Source: Chitinophagaceae bacterium (GTDB lineage Bacteria; Bacteroidota; Bacteroidia; Chitinophagales; Chitinophagaceae). From it: a stretch of 64,000 nt of DNA. The stretch's first letter is position 1. Every line of letters starts with the position of its first letter. The position numbers and the translations under genes are program-made. The stretch spans positions 1-64,000 of the forward strand of contig CANGIY010000018.1 of the NCBI GenBank assembly GCA_947454235.1, written 5' to 3'. Below are positions 34,617 to 42,264 of the stretch, piece by piece. The notes under the pieces were generated by a model. The model saw only the letters and a program-made list of their open reading frames with translations, made no database searches and was not told the origin of the DNA.

Positions 34617-35099
34617 TTATTTACAACTCATCCAAACCTGATAGACAAAATCCTGAACCGCCTTACTGCATTGGTCAATGTCTGATTTGAATTGCCATTT
34701 GTAGGTTTTTTCTCCTAAGTGAACAACCATATAAGTTGTTGCAGCGTCAGTCATTCTCTTGCCCCACGTAGCCGACTCTTTTGCCAATACTTCAGGCGGT
34801 AGCGCAAGTGGTATGTTCAGTGCTTTTTTAAATGCTTCGTTGTCTTTTGGCGATAGTTCTAATTCTGCCAACGACTTTGGGTGAAAACACTCGCTATGAG
34901 TGCTATCTACATTGAGTCCGTTAGATGTAAGGCAATAAATTGGAAACACCCTATGCCTCGCAGCACCACCACAACTCCAGAACAAAATGTAATCGCCACT
35001 TTGCAGTTTTACCCCAACCGATTCCTGACTGAACGAGGAAAACCCGGAAAGAATAAGTAACACTGACCAATAAAGTCTAGGCGAATACAATCGATTCAT
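34617..35099 (-). CDS. Hypothetical exported protein, third gene of the DUF3347-TonB receptor operon
   Basis: A 160-residue protein with a signal peptide (MNRLYSPRLYWSVLLILSGFSSFS). The mature part has four Cys ('WSCGGAARHRVFPIYCL', 'SECFHP', 'DQCSKAV', 'WMSCK') and no family I recognise. It follows the TonB-dependent receptor gene by 15 bases on the same strand, so it is probably co-transcribed with the receptor and the DUF3347 gene. The His/Cys-containing stretch and the neighbours make a metal-related periplasmic role possible, but that is inference. The nearest gene downstream is the ABC ATPase, on the same strand 77 bases away. Confidence 0.65.
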   Translation of the reverse strand: MNRLYSPRLYWSVLLILSGFSSFSQESVGVKLQSGDYILFWSCGGAARHRVFPIYCLTSNGLNVDSTHSECFHPKSLAELELSPKDNEAFKKALNIPLALPPEVLAKESATWGKRMTDAATTYMVVHLGEKTYKWQFKSDIDQCSKAVQDFVYQVWMSCK

Positions 35100-35114
35100 A
35101 CTGCGTAAAATACA

Positions 35115-37469
35115 CTAAAACTTGAAATTGTAAGTGACACTCGGTAAAAACGGAAGTATATACACCTCATATACTTTAGGATGAATACCTGTTTGCGCTG
35201 AACCTTGAATGTCTACATACATGAAGTAAGGGTTCTTATGGTTGTACACATTGTAGATTGAAAAGTTCCAGCTTCCCTCAAACTTGCGTTTCACTTTATG
35301 TTGCGGAGTGTAAGTAGCAGAAATATCAAGCCTTTGGTAAGATGGTGTTCTATATGCGTTGAGTTTACTGTAATCGGTTACCAAGGTGTTATCTATGAAA
35401 TAATAGGCTGTAGGTAGTGTAATAGCATTACCTGTTGCGTAAACGAACACAGCACCGAATGCCCACTTTTTGTTCATTTGGTAGCTACCCACCAAGGATA
35501 GATCGTGCCTTCGGTCGTACTTGGCTGGGAATTCATTGCCATTATTCAAATCAGGGAATTTCAAGTTTGTCCAGGCGAGTGTATACCCTACCCAGCCTGT
35601 GAACTTACCCTGGGTTTTATTTACAAAAAACTCAGCTCCGTATGCGTTTCCATTCCCAAATACAAACGACAATTCAGGATCTAGCAAACTATTAGGTGTG
35701 TAGCCATCTTTATACTGCACCTGATTCTTCATGTCTTTGTAGTAAATCTCAACAGAAGTTTCAATTTGGTCGTCAAAGAAGTTTTGGAAATAACCCGCCG
35801 CGTATTGCCATGCTGACATTGGCTTTACCTTCAAAGTTGATGGCGACCATATATCTGTAGGAAGTGTAGAACCATTGTTAGACACCAGGTGTAAATATTG
35901 GTATGTCTTAGCAACACTTGCTTTCAACGAAGCTGCATCGGTGAGTTGATACCTTAGATTTAATCGTGGTTCCCAACCACCATATTGCTGCACCAATTTG
36001 CCTGCAATAAAAGATTGGCTGTCTGTTTTGTTGTTATTTCCATCGAGAGTATAAGTCTTATAAGGTCCTTCCTGACCAAACCACGAATACCGGATACCAG
36101 CATTGATTTTGAACTTGTTAGTAACATCTACTTCGTCTAAAATGTATCCACTTGCTTCATGCGCGTATTTCACCATAGCATTGTCAGGATTCAACACTAT
36201 AGTATCTGCCCTACCTGAGATTTGGTTGGGTACAAAGCGATGGTGTGTATAGTTTACACCACCTTTAATGTGGTGATTGTTCCGCGTGTAGTAGTCAATA
36301 TCTATTTTACCACCATAATCATCAACACCAGAGGAGAGTTTGATGCCAAAATTCCCTGTACCCGAACTACCCTGACTGAATGTTGAGGCGAAATGGTATC
36401 CATTGTAAATGAGTACAGTGTTCATGAAAAGCTTATCATTGAACAGGTGATTCCAACGTACAGTAGTTGTTGTATTTCCCCAAGGTATTTCGGCCGAAAA
36501 ATTCCCGTTCGGGCTTTGGAATTTAAACTTATCAGTGCCAGTATATGCGCTTGCAAATACGCGGTCTTTTTGAGTTATTCTATAATTGAGTTTGAAGTTG
36601 AGGTCGTAGAAGTAATATCCGCTATTCTCCAATTCCTTTACCAATGGCCTTGCCAAAACATCGATATAGGTTCTTCGTCCGGACACCAAGAACGAACCTT
36701 TGTCCTTTTTTAGGGGACCCTCTAATGTAAACCTACTTGCTATTAGTCCAATGCCGCCGGTAACATGATATTCCTTCTGGTTGCCCTCCTTCATTGTTAC
36801 ATCAACCACCGATGAAAGCCTGCTGCCATAATTAGCCGGTGCGCCACCCTTTACTAGCGTTACATCTTTAACAGCATCAGAGTTAAAAACTGAGAAGAAA
36901 CCAAAAAGGTGACCTGTATTATAAACAGGCGCCTCATCGAGCAATACAAGGTTTTGGTCGGGTCCACCACCACGAACGTAGAATCCGGAACCACCGTCAC
37001 CGGCCGATTGAACACCCGGAAGTAATTGTAGCGTTTTTAAAATATCTACTTCACCAAAAACAACAGGTAAGGTCTTTATTTGAGCTATTGACAGTTTTAC
37101 CGATCCCATATTAGTGGTCTTCACATTCTCGTCCTTTTTACGAGTAGTAATCTCCACCTCTTTCATCACAATAGATTGACTCATAGCCACATTGAGAGTG
37201 GTATCTTTAGTAAGATTGAGCGAAATAGTGCGTGTTGGGTAGCCTGCGTAAGAAATAACTACTGAGTAATTACCTGGCTTAGGGACAGTCACAGAATAGA
37301 AACCATAATAGTTGGTTTGCACACCAGCCGAGGCTTCACGAGCAAATACCGTCGCAGATATCAGCGATTCACCCGAGGCTGAATCTTTGATGTACCCGCT
37401 TATAGTTACCTTTTGCGCAAAAGTACCGAAGGAACACAACAACAAAAGAATGGTGACGAGATTTCGCAC
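35115..37469 (-). CDS. TonB-dependent outer membrane receptor
   Basis: A 784-residue receptor. Signal peptide (residues 1-18, MRNLVTILLLLCSFGTFA), then a carboxypeptidase-regulatory-like domain ('VTISGYIKDSASGESLISATVFAREASAGVQTNYYGFYSV', about 20-105), a TonB-dependent plug (about 115-225: 'LPGVQSAGDGGSGFYVRGGGPDQNLVLLDEAPVYNTGHLFGFFSVFN') and a 22-strand barrel to the C-terminus, which ends in aromatic 'PSVTYNFKF'. It imports a nutrient across the outer membrane using TonB energy. No SusD partner is beside it, so this is not a polysaccharide locus. It lies 12 bases after a DUF3347 lipoprotein gene, suggesting a metal or metallophore cargo. Confidence 0.9.
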   Translation of the reverse strand: MRNLVTILLLLCSFGTFAQKVTISGYIKDSASGESLISATVFAREASAGVQTNYYGFYSVTVPKPGNYSVVISYAGYPTRTISLNLTKDTTLNVAMSQSIVMKEVEITTRKKDENVKTTNMGSVKLSIAQIKTLPVVFGEVDILKTLQLLPGVQSAGDGGSGFYVRGGGPDQNLVLLDEAPVYNTGHLFGFFSVFNSDAVKDVTLVKGGAPANYGSRLSSVVDVTMKEGNQKEYHVTGGIGLIASRFTLEGPLKKDKGSFLVSGRRTYIDVLARPLVKELENSGYYFYDLNFKLNYRITQKDRVFASAYTGTDKFKFQSPNGNFSAEIPWGNTTTTVRWNHLFNDKLFMNTVLIYNGYHFASTFSQGSSGTGNFGIKLSSGVDDYGGKIDIDYYTRNNHHIKGGVNYTHHRFVPNQISGRADTIVLNPDNAMVKYAHEASGYILDEVDVTNKFKINAGIRYSWFGQEGPYKTYTLDGNNNKTDSQSFIAGKLVQQYGGWEPRLNLRYQLTDAASLKASVAKTYQYLHLVSNNGSTLPTDIWSPSTLKVKPMSAWQYAAGYFQNFFDDQIETSVEIYYKDMKNQVQYKDGYTPNSLLDPELSFVFGNGNAYGAEFFVNKTQGKFTGWVGYTLAWTNLKFPDLNNGNEFPAKYDRRHDLSLVGSYQMNKKWAFGAVFVYATGNAITLPTAYYFIDNTLVTDYSKLNAYRTPSYQRLDISATYTPQHKVKRKFEGSWNFSIYNVYNHKNPYFMYVDIQGSAQTGIHPKVYEVYILPFLPSVTYNFKF

Positions 37470-37481
37470 AGCTTGGAATTT

Positions 37482-38057
37482 TTATAATGAGTCTTTGATT
37501 TCGCCGCAATTGAGCATTTTTTTCGGCAAATAGGGGTTTTTAATTTCCTCATCTTTGCTCAACCAATACCCTCCTTTTTCATTAAAAGCCATTGGACAAT
37601 ACTGCCTGTAAATGCCTGCATTTTTCAATTCCAGCGTTTTAAGCATCGCGAAAGTAGCGTCAGATAATGTTACGAACGCTGTGCGTTGTTGCTCACAGCT
37701 AGGGTCGGTGATTGTCGTAATCGCTGTTAGTTTTAATGCTATAGTATCGAGGTTGGCCTTTACCAACGGTACCTTTGAAGAATCAGCAATTAATGAAGTT
37801 TCCATTTCTTTAAACCTGACACTTACTGCCGTAGCTGCGTCTTTTGCTTTCTTTTCATCAGTAGCAACCATAGCATCCTTCAAAGTGTAATAGCCATCAA
37901 CAAATGCAACAACTGCTTTCAATTGCCCTTCAGATAGTTTAGCTGATTCAGGTTTAACAACTTTCGGAGCCGCTTTTGGCGCGTCAGCAGGCTTTTGTTC
38001 GCCACAAGACACGAAAATGGTTGCAGGCACAAGCATGAAAAGCAGAAGTTTCTTCAT
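37482..38057 (-). CDS. DUF3347 domain lipoprotein
   Basis: A 191-residue lipoprotein (MKKLLLFMLVPATIFVSCGEQ, lipobox Cys 18). A Pro/Ala/Lys linker is followed by the DUF3347 domain, about residues 40-185, a helical bundle ending in the signature 'IYRQYCPMAFNEKGGYWLSKDEEIKNPYLPKKMLNCGEI'. The conserved Cys, Met and Cys residues there suit soft-metal binding. DUF3347 domains are found at the end of CusB-like efflux adaptors and in small copper-related proteins of Bacteroidetes. It is the first gene of a minus-strand operon with the TonB-dependent receptor and a Cys-containing exported protein. Confidence 0.8.
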   Translation of the reverse strand: MKKLLLFMLVPATIFVSCGEQKPADAPKAAPKVVKPESAKLSEGQLKAVVAFVDGYYTLKDAMVATDEKKAKDAATAVSVRFKEMETSLIADSSKVPLVKANLDTIALKLTAITTITDPSCEQQRTAFVTLSDATFAMLKTLELKNAGIYRQYCPMAFNEKGGYWLSKDEEIKNPYLPKKMLNCGEIKDSL

Positions 38058-38193
38058 TTTGATATTATTTGAATTGCAAAATTAACTGCTACCCACATAG
38101 AAATACTGACCACCGTTAAGATTTTAGTTTTCTTAACGAAAAGTAACTAAGAAGAGCAGTTTTACCTGCATTTTAATAAAGGTGGCTTTTTAC

Positions 38194-39321
38194 CTACTTC
38201 GCAGCATTGAGCACAACATCTATAAATGTCTCCCAGGCATACTTTTTCTTTTCCTGCAATAAGTTTTCGTGCAGATTCGGTAGTGAATTAGGAGTATAAA
38301 ATTTCAAAATTGCATCAGCGATTGCTTTTGGATTAGGGTCAGCGACAAAGCCTACTTTACCATCAGGTACAACTTCAGGTAATCCGCCTACATTGGTGAC
38401 AATCATAGGCTTTTCAAAGTTGTATGCAACCTGTGTAATGCCGCTCGCGGTAGCATCTTTGTAAGGTTGCACCACCACATCGGCAACGCTGAAAAAGCGC
38501 GAAACTTCAGAATTAGGTATGAAGTCGGTGAACAAATGGATATTTTCTGCTGTACCGTTTTCAGCGATGATGCGTTGGTGTTCAGCAGGTGCGGTTTTGC
38601 TGTAATACTCGCCCGCCACTACCAATTGAATACCAGCTTGTTTAATGCGCTCGTCGCCCATGGCATGAAGTAAAATGTCAAGCCCCTTATAGTCCCTGAT
38701 AAAACCGAAAAACAACATATATTTTTTTGACGGGTCGAGCTTGAGCAGCTTACACGCCTCTTCCTTACTCATTGACACCCCAAAATTGTCGTAAACCGGA
38801 TGGGGAGAAAAAAAAGAAGGTTTTTCACTGAGGCTTCTGATGTCGTTTAACACTCGTTCGCTCATTGCCACAAAGCCATCTACCGCCTTTATGAAGTAAT
38901 TGGTGAATTGAGTATCCCCCGGGCGCTTTTCGTGTGGTATCATGTTATCGACTATAGTTACCACCTTGGTGTGTTTGTTTTGCCTTACACGTCGCAAAAT
39001 AGTGCCATAGCTGGGTCCCATAAACGGTATCCAGTACTTCAATATGACCAAATCGGGGCTTTCATCACGAATCATGTTACCTACTTTCAACCAATTAAAC
39101 GGATTGACTGAATTGATAACTGTTTTTATTTTCAGCCCCTTTGGTGCTGGTTCATCGGTGTACTGCGTGGTTCCGGGAAACAGAAAATTCGGGTACTGAA
39201 GAGAGAACGAATAAATCGTCACTTCATGACCCATCTCCTGCATTACCGCCGACATGCGCTCAACGAAAGTCGCAATACCCCCCCTGAGAGGGTGTGCAGA
39301 ACCGATGAAAACTATTTTCAT
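38194..39321 (-). CDS. Glycosyltransferase family 4
   Basis: A 375-residue GT-B fold transferase. The N-terminal Rossmann half has the loop 'IGSAHPLRGGIATFVERM', and the C-terminal half has 'FFGFIRDYKGLDILLHAM' and the E-x7-E-like segment 'PYKDATASGITQVAYNFEKPMIVTNVGGLPEVV', all typical of GT4. It transfers a sugar from an activated donor with retention, in the cytoplasm, probably for a surface glycan. The first four bases of the gene overlap the stop of the nucleotidyltransferase gene, and a GHMP kinase precedes that, so the donor may be the heptose they make. Confidence 0.87.
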   Translation of the reverse strand: MKIVFIGSAHPLRGGIATFVERMSAVMQEMGHEVTIYSFSLQYPNFLFPGTTQYTDEPAPKGLKIKTVINSVNPFNWLKVGNMIRDESPDLVILKYWIPFMGPSYGTILRRVRQNKHTKVVTIVDNMIPHEKRPGDTQFTNYFIKAVDGFVAMSERVLNDIRSLSEKPSFFSPHPVYDNFGVSMSKEEACKLLKLDPSKKYMLFFGFIRDYKGLDILLHAMGDERIKQAGIQLVVAGEYYSKTAPAEHQRIIAENGTAENIHLFTDFIPNSEVSRFFSVADVVVQPYKDATASGITQVAYNFEKPMIVTNVGGLPEVVPDGKVGFVADPNPKAIADAILKFYTPNSLPNLHENLLQEKKKYAWETFIDVVLNAAK

Positions 39322-40016
39322 ACAAACAACGTTTTGAAGTCAGTTTGTGCTTTTTCGTAATCTTGAGGTATACCAATATCAATGAAGTAAGCATCGGAAG
39401 CAAAACCGTAGAAATTACCTTCACCGACAAAAGCCTCCAAGTAGTCTTTTTCAAAGGAGAATTTTTGCCTGAGTGGTTTCTTCATAAACTCGTCACGGTT
39501 GATGATGTACACTCCGCCATTGATGTTTCCTGTCTCCTGGAATTTCTTTTCTTCGAAAGAAGTAATCTTGTTTTCAGCATTGATATTCACTACACCATAC
39601 CTGTCAAACTGATGCATTTCTTTAAGAGCCAGGGTAGTTGCTGATTTATTGTCAACGTGAAACTTCATCATTTTACGAAGATCGGGCATGAACATGGTAT
39701 CACCATTCAACACAACCACGTTATCAGTTTCGCACTCTTCAATAGCAGCCAAAATACCGCCTCCGGTTCCCAGTGGTTCGTTTTCAACTACATAGTCAAG
39801 TTCAAATTTTAAGAATTGGTCTTCTAACCAGCGAGTCACAATATGGCTTTGAAACCCAAGCGAAAGCACTACCCTGGTAATAGGAGTTCGGTCGATAAAG
39901 CGAAACAAATAGCTCAGAAAAGGTAAATCGTTAACGGGTGCCATACACTTAGGCTGCTGCCCTATCACACCTTGCAAACGTGTTCCCAATCCCCCTGCCA
40001 ATACAATACATTCCAT
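39318..40016 (-). CDS. Nucleotidyltransferase, HddC-like (heptose 1-phosphate guanylyltransferase family)
   Basis: A 232-residue NTP-transferase. 'CIVLAGGLGTRLQGVIGQQPKCMAPVNDLPFLSYLF' is the nucleotide-binding start (LAGGxGTRL...PK); 'VVLNGDTMF' carries the metal-binding Asp and 'DIGIPQDYEKAQ' the C-terminal substrate motif. This short form with the GHMP kinase next to it is the HddA-HddC arrangement that makes GDP-D-glycero-alpha-D-manno-heptose. I infer heptose from the kinase neighbour; other hexose-1-phosphate substrates are not excluded. Genes for the isomerase (GmhA) and phosphatase (GmhB) are not in the window. Confidence 0.75.
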   Translation of the reverse strand: MECIVLAGGLGTRLQGVIGQQPKCMAPVNDLPFLSYLFRFIDRTPITRVVLSLGFQSHIVTRWLEDQFLKFELDYVVENEPLGTGGGILAAIEECETDNVVVLNGDTMFMPDLRKMMKFHVDNKSATTLALKEMHQFDRYGVVNINAENKITSFEEKKFQETGNINGGVYIINRDEFMKKPLRQKFSFEKDYLEAFVGEGNFYGFASDAYFIDIGIPQDYEKAQTDFKTLFV

Positions 40017-40038
40017 TATAAAAAGTTTATTTTTTTGT

Positions 40039-41067
40039 TTAAATACTCCATGTCACCAATCCCTCGTGTGTGAATCGCAATGGTTTAAATTCGCCATGTT
40101 CTGAAAGTTCATTTAGCACTTTCTGAACCGCGTATCGGGTATTTGCGGGGCAGTAGAACATCATAAATCCACCACCACCGGCGCCCGATATTTTACCTCC
40201 GGTTGCGCCTGCTTTCAATGCCACTTCGTAATAATTATCTAAGGTAGGATTTGAAATCCCTTTAGCCATTTGTTTTTTGAACTTAAACCCAAAATCCAGT
40301 ATTTCACCTATTTGATCGATATTGCCTTTCAGCATTGCCTCTTTCATCATTTGTGCCTGTTCTTTTAAATGATGCATGGCGTCAATCGATGCCTGGTTCT
40401 TTTCCTTCACATTTTTCGACTGTGCTTCAATAATTTCAGATGAAACCCTACTGGTTGCTGTAAAGTACAACAACAGATTATTTTCAAGTTCGTACAAATA
40501 CTCTGATTTGATGCGTAAGGGATTTACAACGACTTCATGGTTGCTGTGAAACTCCATAAAATTAACTCCACCAAAAGCAGCTGCATATTGGTCTTGTTTG
40601 CCACCCGCCATGCCTAGGTCAACACGCTCTATTTCATAAGCAATGCGTGCGACATCATATTCACCAAGTGGCAATTTTAACCATTCACAAAAAGCCCCGA
40701 TAATTGCAACCACTAATGTCGATGAACTACCAAGTCCTGAACCGGCCGGTGCATCAACTGTTGTTGTGATTTTAAACCCTGAGGGCACCTTGCTGTAGTT
40801 TTTAACGATGTAGTTATAAACCCCTTTTGCAAGATTCAGGCGCCCGTCTATTTCCAGATTATCAGTGAGTGGGCAAACAACTTTCTCTCCCCGGTCCACA
40901 GCTTCAATTATGATTGTAGGTTCAGTGATTGGTTCAATGGTGGCGTACGCGAACAACGAAATAGTAGCATTTAATACGACACCTCCAAAATCGTCACAGT
41001 ACGGGCTTACATCAGTACCCCCACCGGCCAGACCAATTCTTAAAGGTGCTTTACTCCTGTAAATCAT
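40039..41067 (-). CDS. GHMP kinase, HddA-like (heptose 7-phosphate kinase family)
   Basis: A 342-residue sugar kinase of the GHMP superfamily. 'SKAPLRIGLAGGGTDVSPYCDDFGG' is the N-terminal substrate-binding part, the ATP-binding motif 2 is 'VDAPAGSGLGSSSTLVVAI' (about residues 107-125), and motif 3 is 'GATGGKISGAGGGGFMMFYC' near residue 290. The 'GGGTDVSPYCDxxGG' start is characteristic of heptose kinases (HddA) and the fucokinase-like group. It phosphorylates a sugar at C1, the step before nucleotide activation by the next gene. The gap to the nucleotidyltransferase is 22 bases. First gene of a three-gene minus-strand operon. Confidence 0.82.
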   Translation of the reverse strand: MIYRSKAPLRIGLAGGGTDVSPYCDDFGGVVLNATISLFAYATIEPITEPTIIIEAVDRGEKVVCPLTDNLEIDGRLNLAKGVYNYIVKNYSKVPSGFKITTTVDAPAGSGLGSSSTLVVAIIGAFCEWLKLPLGEYDVARIAYEIERVDLGMAGGKQDQYAAAFGGVNFMEFHSNHEVVVNPLRIKSEYLYELENNLLLYFTATSRVSSEIIEAQSKNVKEKNQASIDAMHHLKEQAQMMKEAMLKGNIDQIGEILDFGFKFKKQMAKGISNPTLDNYYEVALKAGATGGKISGAGGGGFMMFYCPANTRYAVQKVLNELSEHGEFKPLRFTHEGLVTWSI

Positions 41068-41117
41068 AATCGGAGCGAAAATAATAAAATTATCACCGTG
41101 CTAGCTGTATCAAATGC

Positions 41118-41145
41118 AAACGGGCCGCTAAAAAGCAGCCCGTTT
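41118..41145 (-). terminator. Hairpin, possible terminator for the 41.2-41.7 kb gene
   Basis: AAACGGGC / GCCCGTTT with an inner GCT / AGC pairing forms a long stem 19 bases beyond the stop of the upstream minus-strand gene. The T-run on the minus strand is short (TTTG), so termination is likely but not certain. Confidence 0.6.
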
Positions 41146-41163
41146 AACTTAAATTAATATTTT

Positions 41164-41718
41164 TTAGCGACCTGCAGTAGCCAATGCCTCAGCTGTACTT
41201 GAAGAAATAACACGAATTGCTTTGCGTTGTGTTTCTACGTTGTAAGCGTGAAGGTTAGCAAGAATGTGTTTTGCAAGATTGTCGGTTTTTGCGGCACCTT
41301 CCATTTTCTTTTTCAAATCAATAGTAATAGAATTGTGTGTCACCTGAAAATCGTGCATTGTTATATCGAACCTGCCGTCTTTATAAGAGATTTCAAACCA
41401 ATATGTCACATTATAAGGGTCTTCATTGCTGTTTTCAAGCACAAATGAATAAGCGCCTGATGCGAGATAACTTGATTTGCCATTTTTCTTCACCATGTCA
41501 GATCCAAACACATTGGCGAAAAAGTAACTGATGTTGTTTTCAATTTTGTCTTTGTCAAATTCCTTTGAGAGTTTTACTGTCGTATCGTAGAATGGCACAC
41601 CCGACTTCGTTGGTATCCTTTCTGCAATTGTATTTAGGAAATCATACTTTTTACCAAGATTTTGAGCGTTTACATTAAGAGATAACGCCACACACAAGAA
41701 GAATAAAATCCTTTTCAT
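41164..41718 (-). CDS. Hypothetical exported protein
   Basis: A 184-residue protein with a signal peptide (MKRILFFLCVALSLNVNA). The mature part has an alternating beta pattern ('VPFYDTTVKLSKEFDKDKIENNISYFFANVF', 'GAYSFVLENSNEDPYNVTYWFEISYKDGRFDITMHDFQVTHNSI'), similar in layout to Bacteroidetes DUF4468-like periplasmic proteins, but I cannot confirm that family. It is followed by a hairpin that separates it from the GHMP kinase gene. Function unknown. Confidence 0.65.
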   Translation of the reverse strand: MKRILFFLCVALSLNVNAQNLGKKYDFLNTIAERIPTKSGVPFYDTTVKLSKEFDKDKIENNISYFFANVFGSDMVKKNGKSSYLASGAYSFVLENSNEDPYNVTYWFEISYKDGRFDITMHDFQVTHNSITIDLKKKMEGAAKTDNLAKHILANLHAYNVETQRKAIRVISSSTAEALATAGR

Positions 41719-41939
41719 AAAATTGAGTTTTGACTGTTTTGTTTGTTATCGTTTTTGTTAATTAAAGCATCTTATTAAAAAGACTTATCAAAGGTAATCG
41801 AAATTTTGAACTGATTAACAAACCAATAACGAACAGATAAGAATTTGGGCTATTTTAGGTTTTCCTTAACATTTTTTGGTGATTTTTCTTCAACAACAGA
41901 AGCAAGTGCAGAAGATTTTCTGATGTTCAATTAATATAT

Positions 41940-42113
41940 ACTGATATCTGTAAGGGCGGAAAATCCTCCACCATACCCTAGGATATAGTTACTACGAAGA
42001 CGAAATAATTCGGAAGCACATGCTTCCTGAATGTTAGGACCAAGGAAATGCTTAGCCCAGAATGTACTTATCGCCGTAAGGGCGGAAGATTTTCCGCCTT
42101 TACCTAGAAACAT
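41940..42113 (+). repeat. Intergenic palindromic repeat, copy R2 (with degenerate half-unit)
   Basis: A half-unit 'GTAAGGGCGGAAAATCCTCC' occurs first (from about 41950). From 42008 the full unit follows: GGAAGCAcaTGCTTCC hairpin, 'TGAATGTTAGGAC', 'AAATGCTTAGCCCAGAATG', and GGGCGGAA-GATT-TTCCGCC. It continues without break into a promoter and ATG also duplicated before the next paralogue. Small minus-strand reading frames through it are caused by the repeat and show no independent sign of being genes. Between 41719 and 41939 I see nothing beyond AT-rich DNA. Confidence 0.8.
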
Positions 42114-42199
42114 TTACCGTTTTGGCGTGAAAATCTTCAGGGCAACATTTCTAAACCACACCTTTTTGTATATTTGCTTTTACCATAGAACAAGCCATG
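42114..42199 (+). promoter_or_regulatory. Duplicated promoter/leader of the first NHL gene
   Basis: About 85 bases up to and including the ATG are nearly identical to 44822-44907 (two differences that I can count near the end). The block has a TATATTTG -7 element at 42169-42176 and at 44877-44884. Identity outside any coding region points to recent segmental duplication rather than convergent promoters. Confidence 0.7.
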
Positions 42200-42256
42200 A
42201 AACATAATATCCCAATTATCAAGCTGAATTCAACCGTCTTAAAAATTACTTTTTAG
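42197..42256 (+). pseudogene. Out-of-frame 5' end (ATG and N-region) of the first NHL gene
   Basis: From the ATG at 42197 the frame reads MKHNIPIIKLNSTVLKITF and stops at TAG 42254. The paralogue at 44905 begins MKHPKIHS... and continues into a signal peptide. In the +1 relation, the sequence after the A-run at 42241-42245 reads KNYFLALWLIFGSAKGNAQ, a good signal peptide that joins the mature NHL protein. One extra A in that A-run would join both parts. Confidence 0.75.
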
Positions 42257-42264
42257 CACTTTGG

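Noticed and set aside
41901-42199. CRISPR array in the repeated intergenic region
   Set aside because: Repeats are few, unequal in spacing, long and palindromic; no cas gene in the window.
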